Source: Bacillus sp. FJAT-26390 (GTDB taxonomy: Bacteria; Bacillota; Bacilli; Paenibacillales; Paenibacillaceae). From it: DNA of 64,000 nt. Every line of letters starts with the position of its first letter. Position 1 is the first letter of the stretch. The DNA is taken from positions 1,555,290-1,619,289 of the forward strand of contig NZ_MAQX01000001.1 of NCBI RefSeq assembly GCF_001682865.1, in the 5' to 3' direction. The position numbers and the translations under genes were made by a program. The notes under the pieces are model-generated. The model was given only the letters and a program-made list of their open reading frames with translations, did no database searches and was not told the DNA's origin. Shown here in pieces: positions 54,381 to 62,325 of this stretch.

Positions 54381-54919
54381 TATTCAACCACAACCGGCTT
54401 TACCGTTTTTATGTGTTGAACGTATTCGATGCTGCTCTGTGCCAGACGTTCCTCCGTTACATCAGAAGTGTCGTTTAGTGAGAAGTGAGGCAAGTAAGTG
54501 GCGCTAATGAAACGAGCAAGCGCTTGAATTGGATTCAATATTTCTTCCAGGGTGAGACGATTGGAGCCAGTTGGTTGATAGGACTCCTTCGTGCCATAAG
54601 TTGTGATTGCCACTCCGATTTCTTTACCCGTCGTTTTCGTGGCATCCGGTCCATAAGCCCAGCCGTACAGCAATACGGAATCAAACCACTTTTTCAGTAA
54701 TGGCGGTGTGCTGTACCAATAAAGCGGATATTGAAAAATAATCCGGTCATGCGCCTCAATTAACTGCTGCTCTCTAGAAACATCGATCTTTTCATCTGGA
54801 TATTCTTTATATAATTCATGAATCGTGATATCATCATGTTTTTTCAATTCTTCCACCCATGATTTATTCCAGTTGGATGTTTCGATATTTGGGTGAGTAA
54901 CGATTACTAATGTTTTCAT
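54380..54919 (-). CDS. Flavodoxin-fold NAD(P)H-dependent oxidoreductase (KefF/MdaB-like)
   Basis: A 179-residue FMN or FAD enzyme: LVIVTHPNIETSNWNKSW at the N-terminus, FQYPLYWYSTPPLLKKWFDSVLLYGWAYGP near residues 68-97 (typical of the NQO1/KefF group) and GVAITTYGT near 108. It should transfer hydride from NAD(P)H to quinones or similar compounds. GACGGAG precedes the ATG. It lies in the TetR-controlled cluster between a NIPSNAP gene and the DsbA-like gene. Confidence 0.9.
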   Translation of the reverse strand: MKTLVIVTHPNIETSNWNKSWVEELKKHDDITIHELYKEYPDEKIDVSREQQLIEAHDRIIFQYPLYWYSTPPLLKKWFDSVLLYGWAYGPDATKTTGKEIGVAITTYGTKESYQPTGSNRLTLEEILNPIQALARFISATYLPHFSLNDTSDVTEERLAQSSIEYVQHIKTVKPVVVE

Positions 54920-54954
54920 TTTAGTCGCTCCGTCTCATATTTTTTTTTTTAATA

Positions 54955-55296
54955 TTAAGGACTAGTTATATTTTTATTTATTTTCGAAAAACGCTGTATT
55001 TTCATAAATATACTCTCTTGCTTGTTTACTAATGGTCCATCAAGTTCTGAGATTCGTTTTACTTCCATCCATTCAGGATCGTTGCGGAAACGATTGTAGT
55101 TAAGATTACGCGTCTCCATATTGGCATGCTCAACAACATAATAAAGACGGTTATTTGCATCATCCGCATCTTCCCAAAAATGCGTAATTTTCATGCCGTG
55201 ATTCATAAATAATTGAATAACATGATCTTTAAACCTATCTTGGATAACCTTCATTTTGCCTGGATTCACATCATAAATTCGAAGCTCATATAACAT
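54955..55296 (-). CDS. NIPSNAP-family protein, copy 2
   Basis: A 113-residue protein of the NIPSNAP fold (dimeric alpha-beta barrel): MLYELRIYDVNPGKMKVIQDRF, then THFWEDADDANNRLYYVVEH. The start is ATG at 55296, after GGAGGAGGG; the longer frame to 55359 overlaps the neighbouring gene and lacks support. It is a tandem paralogue of the protein at 55331-55654, ending in a basic tail. The function of bacterial NIPSNAP proteins is unknown. Confidence 0.85.
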   Translation of the reverse strand: MLYELRIYDVNPGKMKVIQDRFKDHVIQLFMNHGMKITHFWEDADDANNRLYYVVEHANMETRNLNYNRFRNDPEWMEVKRISELDGPLVNKQESIFMKIQRFSKINKNITSP

Positions 55297-55330
55297 CTTT
55301 TCCCTCCTCCGTTTAGGAAAATGGTTCTTT

Positions 55331-55654
55331 TTATCCCTTTTGGAAAAAAGACGCTTCATTCATATAGATGATTTCGACATTCTCATGCAGCGGACCGTTT
55401 TTTTCGGTTCTTTCCTTAACATCCAGCCATTCTTGATCCTCCAAGAAGGCCTGAAAGTTTCGTTCACGCGATTCCGCATCCGAATGCTCAAGCACGTAAT
55501 ACAAGCGATCCTTCGTTTCGTCTGCGTCCACCCAAAAAAACGATACCTTCATGTCATGCTTCGCAAAAATGTTTATCGTATCGTCCCGAAACCGATCCAA
55601 TATCGCTTGCATGCGGCCGGGAACCACTTGGTAGATCCTCAGTTCGTACAACAT
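55331..55654 (-). CDS. NIPSNAP-family protein, copy 1
   Basis: A 107-residue NIPSNAP-fold protein: MLYELRIYQVVPGRMQAILDRF, then SFFWVDADETKDRLYYVLEH. The start is ATG at 55654, after AAGGAGG. It is followed 34 bases on by its paralogue. Similar small alpha-beta barrel proteins often accompany aromatic-compound enzymes, which would fit the flavin enzymes and tautomerase in the cluster. Confidence 0.85.
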   Translation of the reverse strand: MLYELRIYQVVPGRMQAILDRFRDDTINIFAKHDMKVSFFWVDADETKDRLYYVLEHSDAESRERNFQAFLEDQEWLDVKERTEKNGPLHENVEIIYMNEASFFQKG

Positions 55655-55715
55655 AAATTCGATCCTCCTTGAAGTACATTTAATATTTGTTCCCACTCAA
55701 AAGATTATTTGCGGC

Positions 55716-56459
55716 TTACCACTGTCCGGCGTTTTGACCGCCATCGACATGAAGAATCTCTCCCGTTACGAATTGTGCGGATTCCAGATAAACAACGGCA
55801 TCAACAATATCCTGAACCTCGCCCATTCGGCCTACGGGATGCAATTGGGATAGGTATTCATGTGTCTCAACCGCATGCATCGGCGTCTTCGTGATTCCTG
55901 GCGCTACTGCATTCACGCGAATGCCTTTGTCCGCATACTCGATCGCCAGTGACTTTGTAGCTGCATTCAAGCCTCCTTTGGTCAGTGCGGCAAGTACAGA
56001 TGGCACGGCTTTAAGGGGCTGCTCTACGACTCCGCTTGCCGTGATGTTGACGATGTGGCCGGAACCCGCCTTCATCATCTCGTTGACTGCGCGCTGAGTA
56101 ACTCGGAAGAATCCTGCTACATTGATGGACAGGATCGATTCAAAATCTGCTTCCGTGAAGTCCGTGAATGGTTTCGCTATAAAAATGCCGGCATTGTTCA
56201 CCAGTGTGTCGATACGTCCAAAGCGCAAAAGTGCTTCCTCGATTAAGCGTTCAGCTACTTGGGGATCTGAAATGTTGCCAGCAATGTACGAAACTTGTGC
56301 GCCTGTCGGATCTACCTCTCTTGCAGCCTCTACAAGCGCTTGTTCACGGCGCCCATTGATGACTACGTTAGCTCCTCGCTTCACTAGCTCAATTGCCACT
56401 GCTTTTCCAATGCCGCTGCTTCCACCTGTAATCACTGCTACTTTACCTTGAAAACTCAT
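55716..56459 (-). CDS. SDR-family oxidoreductase lacking the canonical catalytic Tyr, first gene of redox cluster
   Basis: A 247-residue SDR with cofactor loop TGGSSGIGKA (about 9-18), NNAGIF (about 88) and NAVAPGITKTP. The active-site segment reads SVLAALTKGGL, so the usual Tyr of YxxxK is Ala, as in the paralogue at 52205-52942, from which it probably arose by duplication, or the reverse. AGGAGG precedes the ATG. It heads the run of eight genes down to 51901 and is preceded by three copies of the TetR-like operator. Confidence 0.88.
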   Translation of the reverse strand: MSFQGKVAVITGGSSGIGKAVAIELVKRGANVVINGRREQALVEAAREVDPTGAQVSYIAGNISDPQVAERLIEEALLRFGRIDTLVNNAGIFIAKPFTDFTEADFESILSINVAGFFRVTQRAVNEMMKAGSGHIVNITASGVVEQPLKAVPSVLAALTKGGLNAATKSLAIEYADKGIRVNAVAPGITKTPMHAVETHEYLSQLHPVGRMGEVQDIVDAVVYLESAQFVTGEILHVDGGQNAGQW

Positions 56460-56476
56460 TTATACTTCCTCCTGTA

Positions 56477-56496
56477 TCTATCTATTAAAAGATAGA
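56477..56496. promoter_or_regulatory. TetR-type operator, copy 1
   Basis: TCTATCT-ATTAAA-AGATAGA, a perfect 7-bp inverted repeat with a six-base spacer, 18 bases upstream of the SDR start codon at 56459. Confidence 0.65.
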
Positions 56497-56615
56497 TTTA
56501 ATTTAATGGAATAGCTGTCTTCTTCTTTAAGATGTAAGGAAACTGGCTGTATTTCTTTTTCTGCAATCCATGCAATGTATATTCCATAAAGAACGAATAC
56601 CTGCATATACGACGA

Positions 56616-56700
56616 CTAAGAACTATCCCAACTCATATTTGCTGTTCTTGTGTTTTTGTTCATGATCGTATTCTACCTTTTAGTAGATAGACTGTCAACC
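56616..56700 (-). pseudogene. Vestigial tetR 5' end and promoter
   Basis: On the minus strand an ATG at 56663 opens MNKNTRTANMSWDSS and a stop. The first codons and the bases upstream, including operator copy 2 and CTGTCAAC, closely match the 5' end of the intact tetR gene (MNKNKNTAD, start 57345) and its upstream sequence. The rest of the gene is gone. It suggests a past duplication of the tetR-SDR unit. Confidence 0.5.
56672..56691. promoter_or_regulatory. TetR-type operator, copy 2
   Basis: TCTACCT-TTTAGT-AGATAGA, one mismatch from a perfect dyad, followed by CTGTCAAC as in copy 4. Confidence 0.65.
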
Positions 56701-56728
56701 CTGAATTTCAAATTTCTAATTAATTTTG

Positions 56729-56748
56729 ACTACCTATCAAAAGATAGA
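56729..56748. promoter_or_regulatory. TetR-type operator, copy 3
   Basis: ACTACCT-ATCAAA-AGATAGA, between operator copy 2 and the tetR terminator. Confidence 0.6.
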
Positions 56749-56757
56749 ATATGGGCT

Positions 56758-56791
56758 GAAAAAAATCCGCCTTTTTTACGTTAAAGCGGAT
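56758..56791 (-). terminator. Terminator of tetR
   Basis: ATCCGC pairs with GCGGAT, then seven Ts on the minus strand. The upstream arm lies inside the last codons of tetR. Confidence 0.75.
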
Positions 56792-57345
56792 AATAATCCT
56801 TCGGCAATCCGATCAAACCTGTTGATATCCCGAAAACTTCTTGCAATTAATTGCGCACCTTGAAGCGAAGCAAGAAATTGATGGGCAAGCAAATTCGCGT
56901 CACCTTTAAAATGCAGCTCCCCTTCACGCCGTCCCTGATCCAATACGCGCTCCAACCAGGTTAGATTGGCTGTGAATAGCTGAGCTATCCCTTCTCGGGT
57001 TTTGTCTGATAAAGTAGCCAAGTCGGTAGAGAGCATAACCCCCATACAAGTACAATAATTTTGAACAGGATCTCCGTAAAGCAATACGAACTTGCGCAGT
57101 TTTTCTAAATGATTTTGTGTTGCCGCATCAATTTCAGCTATTGCAGAAATGAAATTTCTGTAATACCTCGCAATCAACGCATCTCCTAGATCCTCCTTAT
57201 TAGGGAAATAGTAATGAATGCTTGCAGTGCGTATCCCTACTTTTTCTGCAATGTGCGCATAGCTGAATCCGTTAAACCCAAACTCCTGTACGATCGACTG
57301 GGCAGTGTCCAAAATAGTATCTGCTGTATTTTTGTTTTTGTTCAT
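56776..57345 (-). CDS. TetR-family transcriptional regulator
   Basis: A 189-residue regulator with the TetR helix-turn-helix (FSYAHIAEKVGIRTASIHYYF, residues about 26-46) and a helical ligand domain. The start is ATG at 57345 (MNKNKNTAD). An operator-like dyad (57354-57373) lies directly upstream, and three more precede the redox cluster, so it likely represses itself and the cluster. Such regulators often answer to quinones or other electrophiles, matching the cluster's content. The inducer is unknown. Confidence 0.9.
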   Translation of the reverse strand: MNKNKNTADTILDTAQSIVQEFGFNGFSYAHIAEKVGIRTASIHYYFPNKEDLGDALIARYYRNFISAIAEIDAATQNHLEKLRKFVLLYGDPVQNYCTCMGVMLSTDLATLSDKTREGIAQLFTANLTWLERVLDQGRREGELHFKGDANLLAHQFLASLQGAQLIARSFRDINRFDRIAEGLLSALT

Positions 57346-57353
57346 GTTGCAAT

Positions 57354-57373
57354 TCTACCTTTCAATAGATAAC
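57354..57373. promoter_or_regulatory. TetR-type operator, copy 4 (autoregulatory)
   Basis: TCTACCT-TTCAAT-AGATAAC, a slightly weaker copy, eight bases upstream of the tetR start codon. Confidence 0.6.
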
Positions 57374-57419
57374 CTGTCAACAATGGGCACTCACATCCAG
57401 GAATGCTGACCGTTATCTG

Positions 57420-57469
57420 AATAAAATTAAAGCAAGGTCATCAATCTAATGATTGAAGACCTTTGCTTT
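57420..57469 (-). terminator. Terminator of the GH105 gene
   Basis: AAAGCAAGGTC and TCAATC on one arm pair with GATTGA and GACCTTTGCTTT on the other (one mismatch, one bulge), followed on the minus strand by AATTTTATTC. A smaller AATGATCA dyad lies at 57475-57500. Confidence 0.7.
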
Positions 57470-57545
57470 TGCTTCAATGATCAATACTAAACTGATCATT
57501 ATCTATTTATTATATCTTCAATAGCCGAGTGCTTCATCGATCTGA

Positions 57546-59735
57546 TCATTCTTGAATAAGCTCGTCATCACCATTTTCTTTCAGCCAATCCAGAAGACGA
57601 TGCATCTCAACTCCTGCGAGCAGCACGATGCCAATGCCGTGCGTGTCATTAAGCTGCGTGTGCAGGTCGTACTTATAATAATGGCTGGAGAAAGAATAGC
57701 CTGAGCCTCGGCATACGCCGTATAAATTCCCTTTTGCGTCAATGCTATGACGCGTCAATCCTTCCCAAGCGCGGTACGCGCTTTCCGCAAAGGCGGAAAC
57801 ATCCGGCAGCCAGCCGCTGCGCACGCCCCTGGAATAGGCATAGATAAACATAGCCGTGCAAGATGTCTCCAAGTAGGCATCCATCTCGTCAATGACCTGG
57901 CGCCACAGCCCTTCTTCGCTCTGGTAAGCAAGGTAGCTGGAGCTTAACGCTTGAAACATGCCAAGCAACTCGCCCCGTAAATAATGTTCCTCCGGCAGAA
58001 CGGCAAGCAGCTCCGACAGCGAGAAAAGCACCCAGCCGTTTCCGCGCCCCCAAGGCACCTCGGTCGCCAAACGCTGCTTAAAGTCAAAGACATGGGACAT
58101 CATGCCGCTCTTTGGCATAAACAAATACTTTTTGTACAATAAGAACTGTTTTGCCGCTTCGGTTACATAAGACTCGTCCCCCGTGAGCTGATAATATCGG
58201 CATAGGAAAGGCACGGCCATATACAAGTCATCTGCCCATAACGTATTCGCGCCATGAGGATGCTCGCGGTAGAAGGCGCCGTCAGGCAATTTCTCTTGTA
58301 CTTGCACCATATAGCGCCCGATTTCATGGGCAAGCCGCTCTGCTCCCGGCAGCTCACCATGATCCTTAAGCGCCTCAAGCATGATCGAACCAAACGAGCC
58401 GCAATCGTCAAGGCTGTCGATGTGGGCAATGGGATGTAATATGCCCGGAGCGCCATATTGCCTTTGGTCCCATTTCATATACGCATACCAAGATGTACTT
58501 TGACCGACGTGATCAGAAACGTAGCGAACTAGTTCATTCCGCTTAAGCTTTCTTCCGGCCTCCAACAGCCCATACAGCGTAACACCCAAAGGATAATTCC
58601 ATTTTCCGAACAGCGCTGCTTCCATATAAGGCCGAATCCATGTGCCGGGAGCATCAATTCTCCAGTAGGTCCCCTGCTCCCCATCCTCAAAAACACGATA
58701 AAGCTCATTTAGCTGCCCGATTTCGGGAATGTGGTTTTCCACGAACGGTCCCAAATACAGCCAATTACCAAAACCGCCTTTTACCTCTATCGGGCTTGAA
58801 AAAGGCACTATTCGATCACCGCTCCAAATCGCTGCATCGACTCCCCACTCGCTCGCAGCCGTTTGCTTGATGATGAGGCTGTGTTCTCCGAAAGACAAAT
58901 CGATAGTTACATCAAATTCGCCAGGCTGGTCGGCGTGGTAAACCTGCTGACCGTCGATAAACACCGTAATAGCGCTAGCGGCGACGCCCTTTATGCGGCA
59001 ACCGCCGCCAACTGCCGGGTGATGCAGCCGCGTCCAGGCGAAGCCCGTCCGCCCCGCTCCTGCGCCGAACAATCGCGAAAATGGCGAAACAGCCTGCTCC
59101 TCTGCCTGCCATCCAAGCCGTGGATGCCAATTCAGCGAATTTCCAATCTCGGATTGGCCGGCCTTTGGCAACTGCTCCACAGGCAAGGGCTGCTGAATCG
59201 GCTCGCTGAACAACCAGCCTTCCTGGCCTTCACGCTCTTCGGATGCAATGACGGAATGGTAAATAACCCACTTCGTATTCGACGTGCCGAACGCGCCTCC
59301 AAAGCCCGCTCGCGTTTTCGTGAATTTTAACACTACGTCGTTCCAGCCTTGGCCAAGGACGGAGCCGCAACCCTTTGTTTGCCTCTCATTCTCTTCATGC
59401 GGCAAGGAGCGATAAATGCTTTTGCCGTTTACGAAAATCTCTAGCGGGCAGTATGCGGTCACCGACCATTGCAGCTCCGCATCCGAAACATCGCTCCATA
59501 CCTTTCCCCATGCGTAGCTATGCTGTCCGGGCTGCGCTTCGGGGAACCGTTCATCCAGGTTGAACCTATATCTAAAATCCTCCGCACGCTGAATGCCCTC
59601 TCGGTTAAAAGCGCGGTATACGTAAGGCTGTGCCGGATGCTCCGCAACGTAACGATTGGATAGCCCATGCAGCGCAGCATCGATATCCGCTCCCGTTTTC
59701 CCGTAAATACTGTCTTGTATCTGTAAATTTGTCAT
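57546..59735 (-). CDS. GH105-like unsaturated rhamnogalacturonyl hydrolase with N-terminal extension
   Basis: A 729-residue protein. The C-terminal half (about 360-715) is the (alpha/alpha)6 barrel of the YteR/YesR family, which hydrates and cleaves the unsaturated uronic acid left by rhamnogalacturonan lyases. Family motifs: DSLDDCGSFG near 430, ANTLWADDLYMAVPFLCRYY near 495 with the probable catalytic Asp, and PWGRGNGWV near 575. The N-terminal 350 residues are beta-rich and not part of YteR (about 370 residues long); they resemble concanavalin- or jelly-roll-type accessory domains. No signal peptide, so it acts in the cytoplasm. GGGAGGG precedes the ATG. A terminator separates it from the AraC gene just upstream. 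Confidence 0.87.
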   Translation of the reverse strand: MTNLQIQDSIYGKTGADIDAALHGLSNRYVAEHPAQPYVYRAFNREGIQRAEDFRYRFNLDERFPEAQPGQHSYAWGKVWSDVSDAELQWSVTAYCPLEIFVNGKSIYRSLPHEENERQTKGCGSVLGQGWNDVVLKFTKTRAGFGGAFGTSNTKWVIYHSVIASEEREGQEGWLFSEPIQQPLPVEQLPKAGQSEIGNSLNWHPRLGWQAEEQAVSPFSRLFGAGAGRTGFAWTRLHHPAVGGGCRIKGVAASAITVFIDGQQVYHADQPGEFDVTIDLSFGEHSLIIKQTAASEWGVDAAIWSGDRIVPFSSPIEVKGGFGNWLYLGPFVENHIPEIGQLNELYRVFEDGEQGTYWRIDAPGTWIRPYMEAALFGKWNYPLGVTLYGLLEAGRKLKRNELVRYVSDHVGQSTSWYAYMKWDQRQYGAPGILHPIAHIDSLDDCGSFGSIMLEALKDHGELPGAERLAHEIGRYMVQVQEKLPDGAFYREHPHGANTLWADDLYMAVPFLCRYYQLTGDESYVTEAAKQFLLYKKYLFMPKSGMMSHVFDFKQRLATEVPWGRGNGWVLFSLSELLAVLPEEHYLRGELLGMFQALSSSYLAYQSEEGLWRQVIDEMDAYLETSCTAMFIYAYSRGVRSGWLPDVSAFAESAYRAWEGLTRHSIDAKGNLYGVCRGSGYSFSSHYYKYDLHTQLNDTHGIGIVLLAGVEMHRLLDWLKENGDDELIQE

Positions 59736-59762
59736 TGTGCGCTACTCCCTCCCCTGCTTCCT

Positions 59763-59799
59763 GAAAAAAAAGCGTTCCCTCCCCGTAAGGATTGAACGC
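59763..59799 (-). terminator. Terminator between AraC and GH105 genes
   Basis: GCGTTC pairs with GAACGC around a 16-base loop that can extend the stem, and eight Ts follow on the minus strand. It lies in the 82-base gap, so GH105 needs read-through or its own promoter. Confidence 0.7.
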
Positions 59800-59817
59800 C
59801 TGTGCTCCGACTCATGA

Positions 59818-60672
59818 TCAACGCCCGTGCGCATGCTTCCTATAATGCTCCGGCGTCGTTCCAGCAACCTGCTTGAATACCTTCGTGAAATGAGAGGCAT
59901 GCTTGAAGCCCACACTGTAGCAGGTATCCGTCACGGACAGGTGCCGATGCTCCTGAAACAGCACTTTGGCTTGATTCACACGGCGGGTATACAAATATTT
60001 CATAATCGTTTTCCCCGTTAGCTCCTTGAACAGCTTGCTCATATAAAACTTATTTAAGTGCAGCTTGTCCTGCAACAGATTGAGCGTTATTTCCTCCATA
60101 TAAAATCTCTCTATATAGGAGATGATGCTTTGCACATGCCGCTCGGGCTCGGAGCAGTCCTTCACCGAGAGCATGTATGGACCGCATAAATCATAAATCC
60201 AATACAACATATCCTCCATGCCCAGCTGAAATCGGCTGCTGCCGACAAAATCGCCGCGGGCGTAGCACCGCTGCATATTAGCTAGCATTAGCTCTGCTTC
60301 GGTTTGCTGCCTGGCATTGAGGCGCAGCCTGCAATGCTGAAGCTCGTAGAAAGGACGAAGCACCTCAGGCCAACGATCTTCGGTCTCTGGTTTCGACTCC
60401 AAGGACCGGATGATCCGCGGTTCGAAATGGAGCACCGTCCGGACGTAAGGCGCCTGCCGAATGATGTCCGGACGATGAAGGGTCGTACCCTGCATAATCA
60501 GCATATCGCCAGGTCGCAGCTCGTACCTGTTATCCCCCACCCAATAATCCGCCTGTCCGCTGTGAAAATAAAACAGCTCGCATTTGGTGTGGGAGTGGGA
60601 AGCCGGGTCCGCATCCGGAGCCGATTTCCGGTACTGCCAATCAATCAGATCCTGCCCCTTGCATGCATCCAT
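59818..60672 (-). CDS. AraC-family regulator with cupin domain
   Basis: A 284-residue regulator. The cupin-type N-terminus (SHTKCELFYFHSGQADYWV, ELRPGDMLIMQG) is a sugar pocket, and the last 100 residues hold two helix-turn-helix units (LNLLQDKLHLNKFYMSKLF and VTDTCYSVGFKHASHFTKVF). The start is ATG at 60672, six bases after GGAGGGGG; the open frame to a TTG at 60693 is less well supported. It sits inside the apparent operon of binding protein, GH125 remnant, alpha-galactosidase and GH105 and probably regulates it. Confidence 0.88.
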   Translation of the reverse strand: MDACKGQDLIDWQYRKSAPDADPASHSHTKCELFYFHSGQADYWVGDNRYELRPGDMLIMQGTTLHRPDIIRQAPYVRTVLHFEPRIIRSLESKPETEDRWPEVLRPFYELQHCRLRLNARQQTEAELMLANMQRCYARGDFVGSSRFQLGMEDMLYWIYDLCGPYMLSVKDCSEPERHVQSIISYIERFYMEEITLNLLQDKLHLNKFYMSKLFKELTGKTIMKYLYTRRVNQAKVLFQEHRHLSVTDTCYSVGFKHASHFTKVFKQVAGTTPEHYRKHAHGR

Positions 60673-60705
60673 GTCCTTCCCCCTCCAACTCAAAGCTAAT
60701 TCAGG

Positions 60706-62310
60706 CTACAGCCACCAATGGTTTTCTTCGTCTGTAAGCGGCAAACGGTCGCGTCCCGTCCACTCGTATGTTTCGTTGCCGTCAGCCGTGCGCCAGCTCG
60801 CCGGACAATGATTATACATCCAGTCCAAAGGCTCCGCCGCATCCCGTTCAGCAGCGGCAGCTGCAAATGCTGCTTTGAGCGCATCGATTTGCTCGTCATT
60901 CAGATCGCCAGGATCTGCCGATACGAACAACGGCGTTCCGCTCTTGGCCAGCAAATCCAGCCACTGCTTATTGAGCTCCCACGGAATTTGCGGCGTAATT
61001 CCCACGCAATCGGCATCATGGCTAAAAAAGGCTCCGTGCTGCGGCATACGGAAGGCAAGTGTGTTGACGCCCATTCTTCTTGTACGCTCCCATGATCGCC
61101 CGCTCGTATCATCGCCTGTTCTCTGTATCTCGAACAAACCCGCCGCCAAATGGCCTATCGTATTACAGCCGATGATCATGCTGTCCTTCGAGGCGGCCGC
61201 AATCGTGCCATACAGATCCGCAATAATTTCGGCGCTCGTTTTCGAACGGTCGGCGAAGGTGTAAGGAAGCTTGTTCGTACGGCTTTTCATGTCCATGCCC
61301 CATCCGCCGAAAAGGTCATACGTCGTAAAGTCATGCTTAATCAGTTCAAAGCCCCATTCATTCATCCGGCCGGTAAACTCTGCTACATATTCCAACACTC
61401 CGGGCACGCTCGGATCGAGGTAATGTCCTTCCTTCGTATAACGAATCCAAGCGTCCGGCACGTTCTCATGCGTCAAGAGCGGCCGGAGCCATATGCCGGG
61501 CCTTACCCCTGCTTGCTTCATTTGCGCCGCCAATTCCCCCATATCCGGGAAATCGCGGTTGCCAATCCACGGACCACCGTTGCCCGTCACGCCGGCACCC
61601 AGCTGCCAGCAGTCGTCAATGACCATGAAGGGCCGGTTTGCATTCTCCCCGGCAAGATTCGAAATGAAGCGCGAATCCTCCAAAATGCGTTCAGCTGTAC
61701 TTTTGCCGTAGGCATAATACCAGTTGTTGCCGCCGTATACGGGAAACTCCGGCATTAACGAACGATCGCACAGCATTTCACAAAACCGGCGCGCTGCTTC
61801 GAACGATGACTCCGAATCCGTACCCTTCCGCTCTGTTAAAACGGCCATCTCCAGCCGTCGCGCGCCTAACTGAACGCCGAGGCTGCCGCAGCTGACATCA
61901 AGCGTCAATGTGACGCCTGCCGAATCGACTTGCCAATAACACATCGCACTAGGGCCAGTCTTTACCCCGAAGCCATTCGTCGATTTTCCATCATGCATGA
62001 GCACGTACCAGGGAAACACCCGCTCCGGCTGAAGCCCCATCCATCCGAGGTCGCCGTACCCCCGCTCCCAATGGTCGGCTAGCAGCGTAATCGGACCGCT
62101 AAACGGGCTATTCCAGCGGATTCGAACCGTCTTGACTTCAACGCCGCTCGCTTCAAGCGACAGCTTGATTTCATTTCGACCTCCAGCCTGTTCGGTTGAC
62201 ACAGAAGCAGAATTGCCGCTCCATGCGCTTTGGCCGGAGGGCTCTAGCCTCTCCCAGCCTTCCGTTTCCACAAACACGGCTGCCGGCCGGTCGTATATCG
62301 TAAAATTCAT
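60706..62310 (-). CDS. Alpha-galactosidase-like glycosidase (GH36/GH27, clan GH-D)
   Basis: A 534-residue cytoplasmic enzyme with a short beta domain (to about 180) and a (beta/alpha)8 barrel. ELIKHDFTTYD near residue 326 has the probable nucleophile Asp, and TGDDTSGR near 400 the probable acid/base Asp. MVIDDCWQLG near 225 is another clan hallmark. Length and domain order differ from the 691-residue enzyme at 7745-9820, so they are distant relatives, not duplicates. GGGAGGA precedes the ATG. It follows the GH125 remnant and precedes the AraC gene. Confidence 0.8.
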   Translation of the reverse strand: MNFTIYDRPAAVFVETEGWERLEPSGQSAWSGNSASVSTEQAGGRNEIKLSLEASGVEVKTVRIRWNSPFSGPITLLADHWERGYGDLGWMGLQPERVFPWYVLMHDGKSTNGFGVKTGPSAMCYWQVDSAGVTLTLDVSCGSLGVQLGARRLEMAVLTERKGTDSESSFEAARRFCEMLCDRSLMPEFPVYGGNNWYYAYGKSTAERILEDSRFISNLAGENANRPFMVIDDCWQLGAGVTGNGGPWIGNRDFPDMGELAAQMKQAGVRPGIWLRPLLTHENVPDAWIRYTKEGHYLDPSVPGVLEYVAEFTGRMNEWGFELIKHDFTTYDLFGGWGMDMKSRTNKLPYTFADRSKTSAEIIADLYGTIAAASKDSMIIGCNTIGHLAAGLFEIQRTGDDTSGRSWERTRRMGVNTLAFRMPQHGAFFSHDADCVGITPQIPWELNKQWLDLLAKSGTPLFVSADPGDLNDEQIDALKAAFAAAAAERDAAEPLDWMYNHCPASWRTADGNETYEWTGRDRLPLTDEENHWWL

Positions 62311-62325
62311 ATCGAATCTCCTCCC

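Larger units (their letters stand above)
56460..56775 (-). promoter_or_regulatory. 316-bp control region of the redox cluster with three operators
   Basis: The region holds three dyads of consensus TCTAYCT-N6-AGATAGA (listed separately), the end of the tetR terminator and a short vestige resembling the 5' end of the tetR gene (56616-56700). No gene is otherwise supported. Confidence 0.65.

Noticed and set aside
61150..61758. Plus-strand open frame of 202 codons
   Set aside because: It is antisense to the alpha-galactosidase-like gene, whose catalytic motifs are clear.
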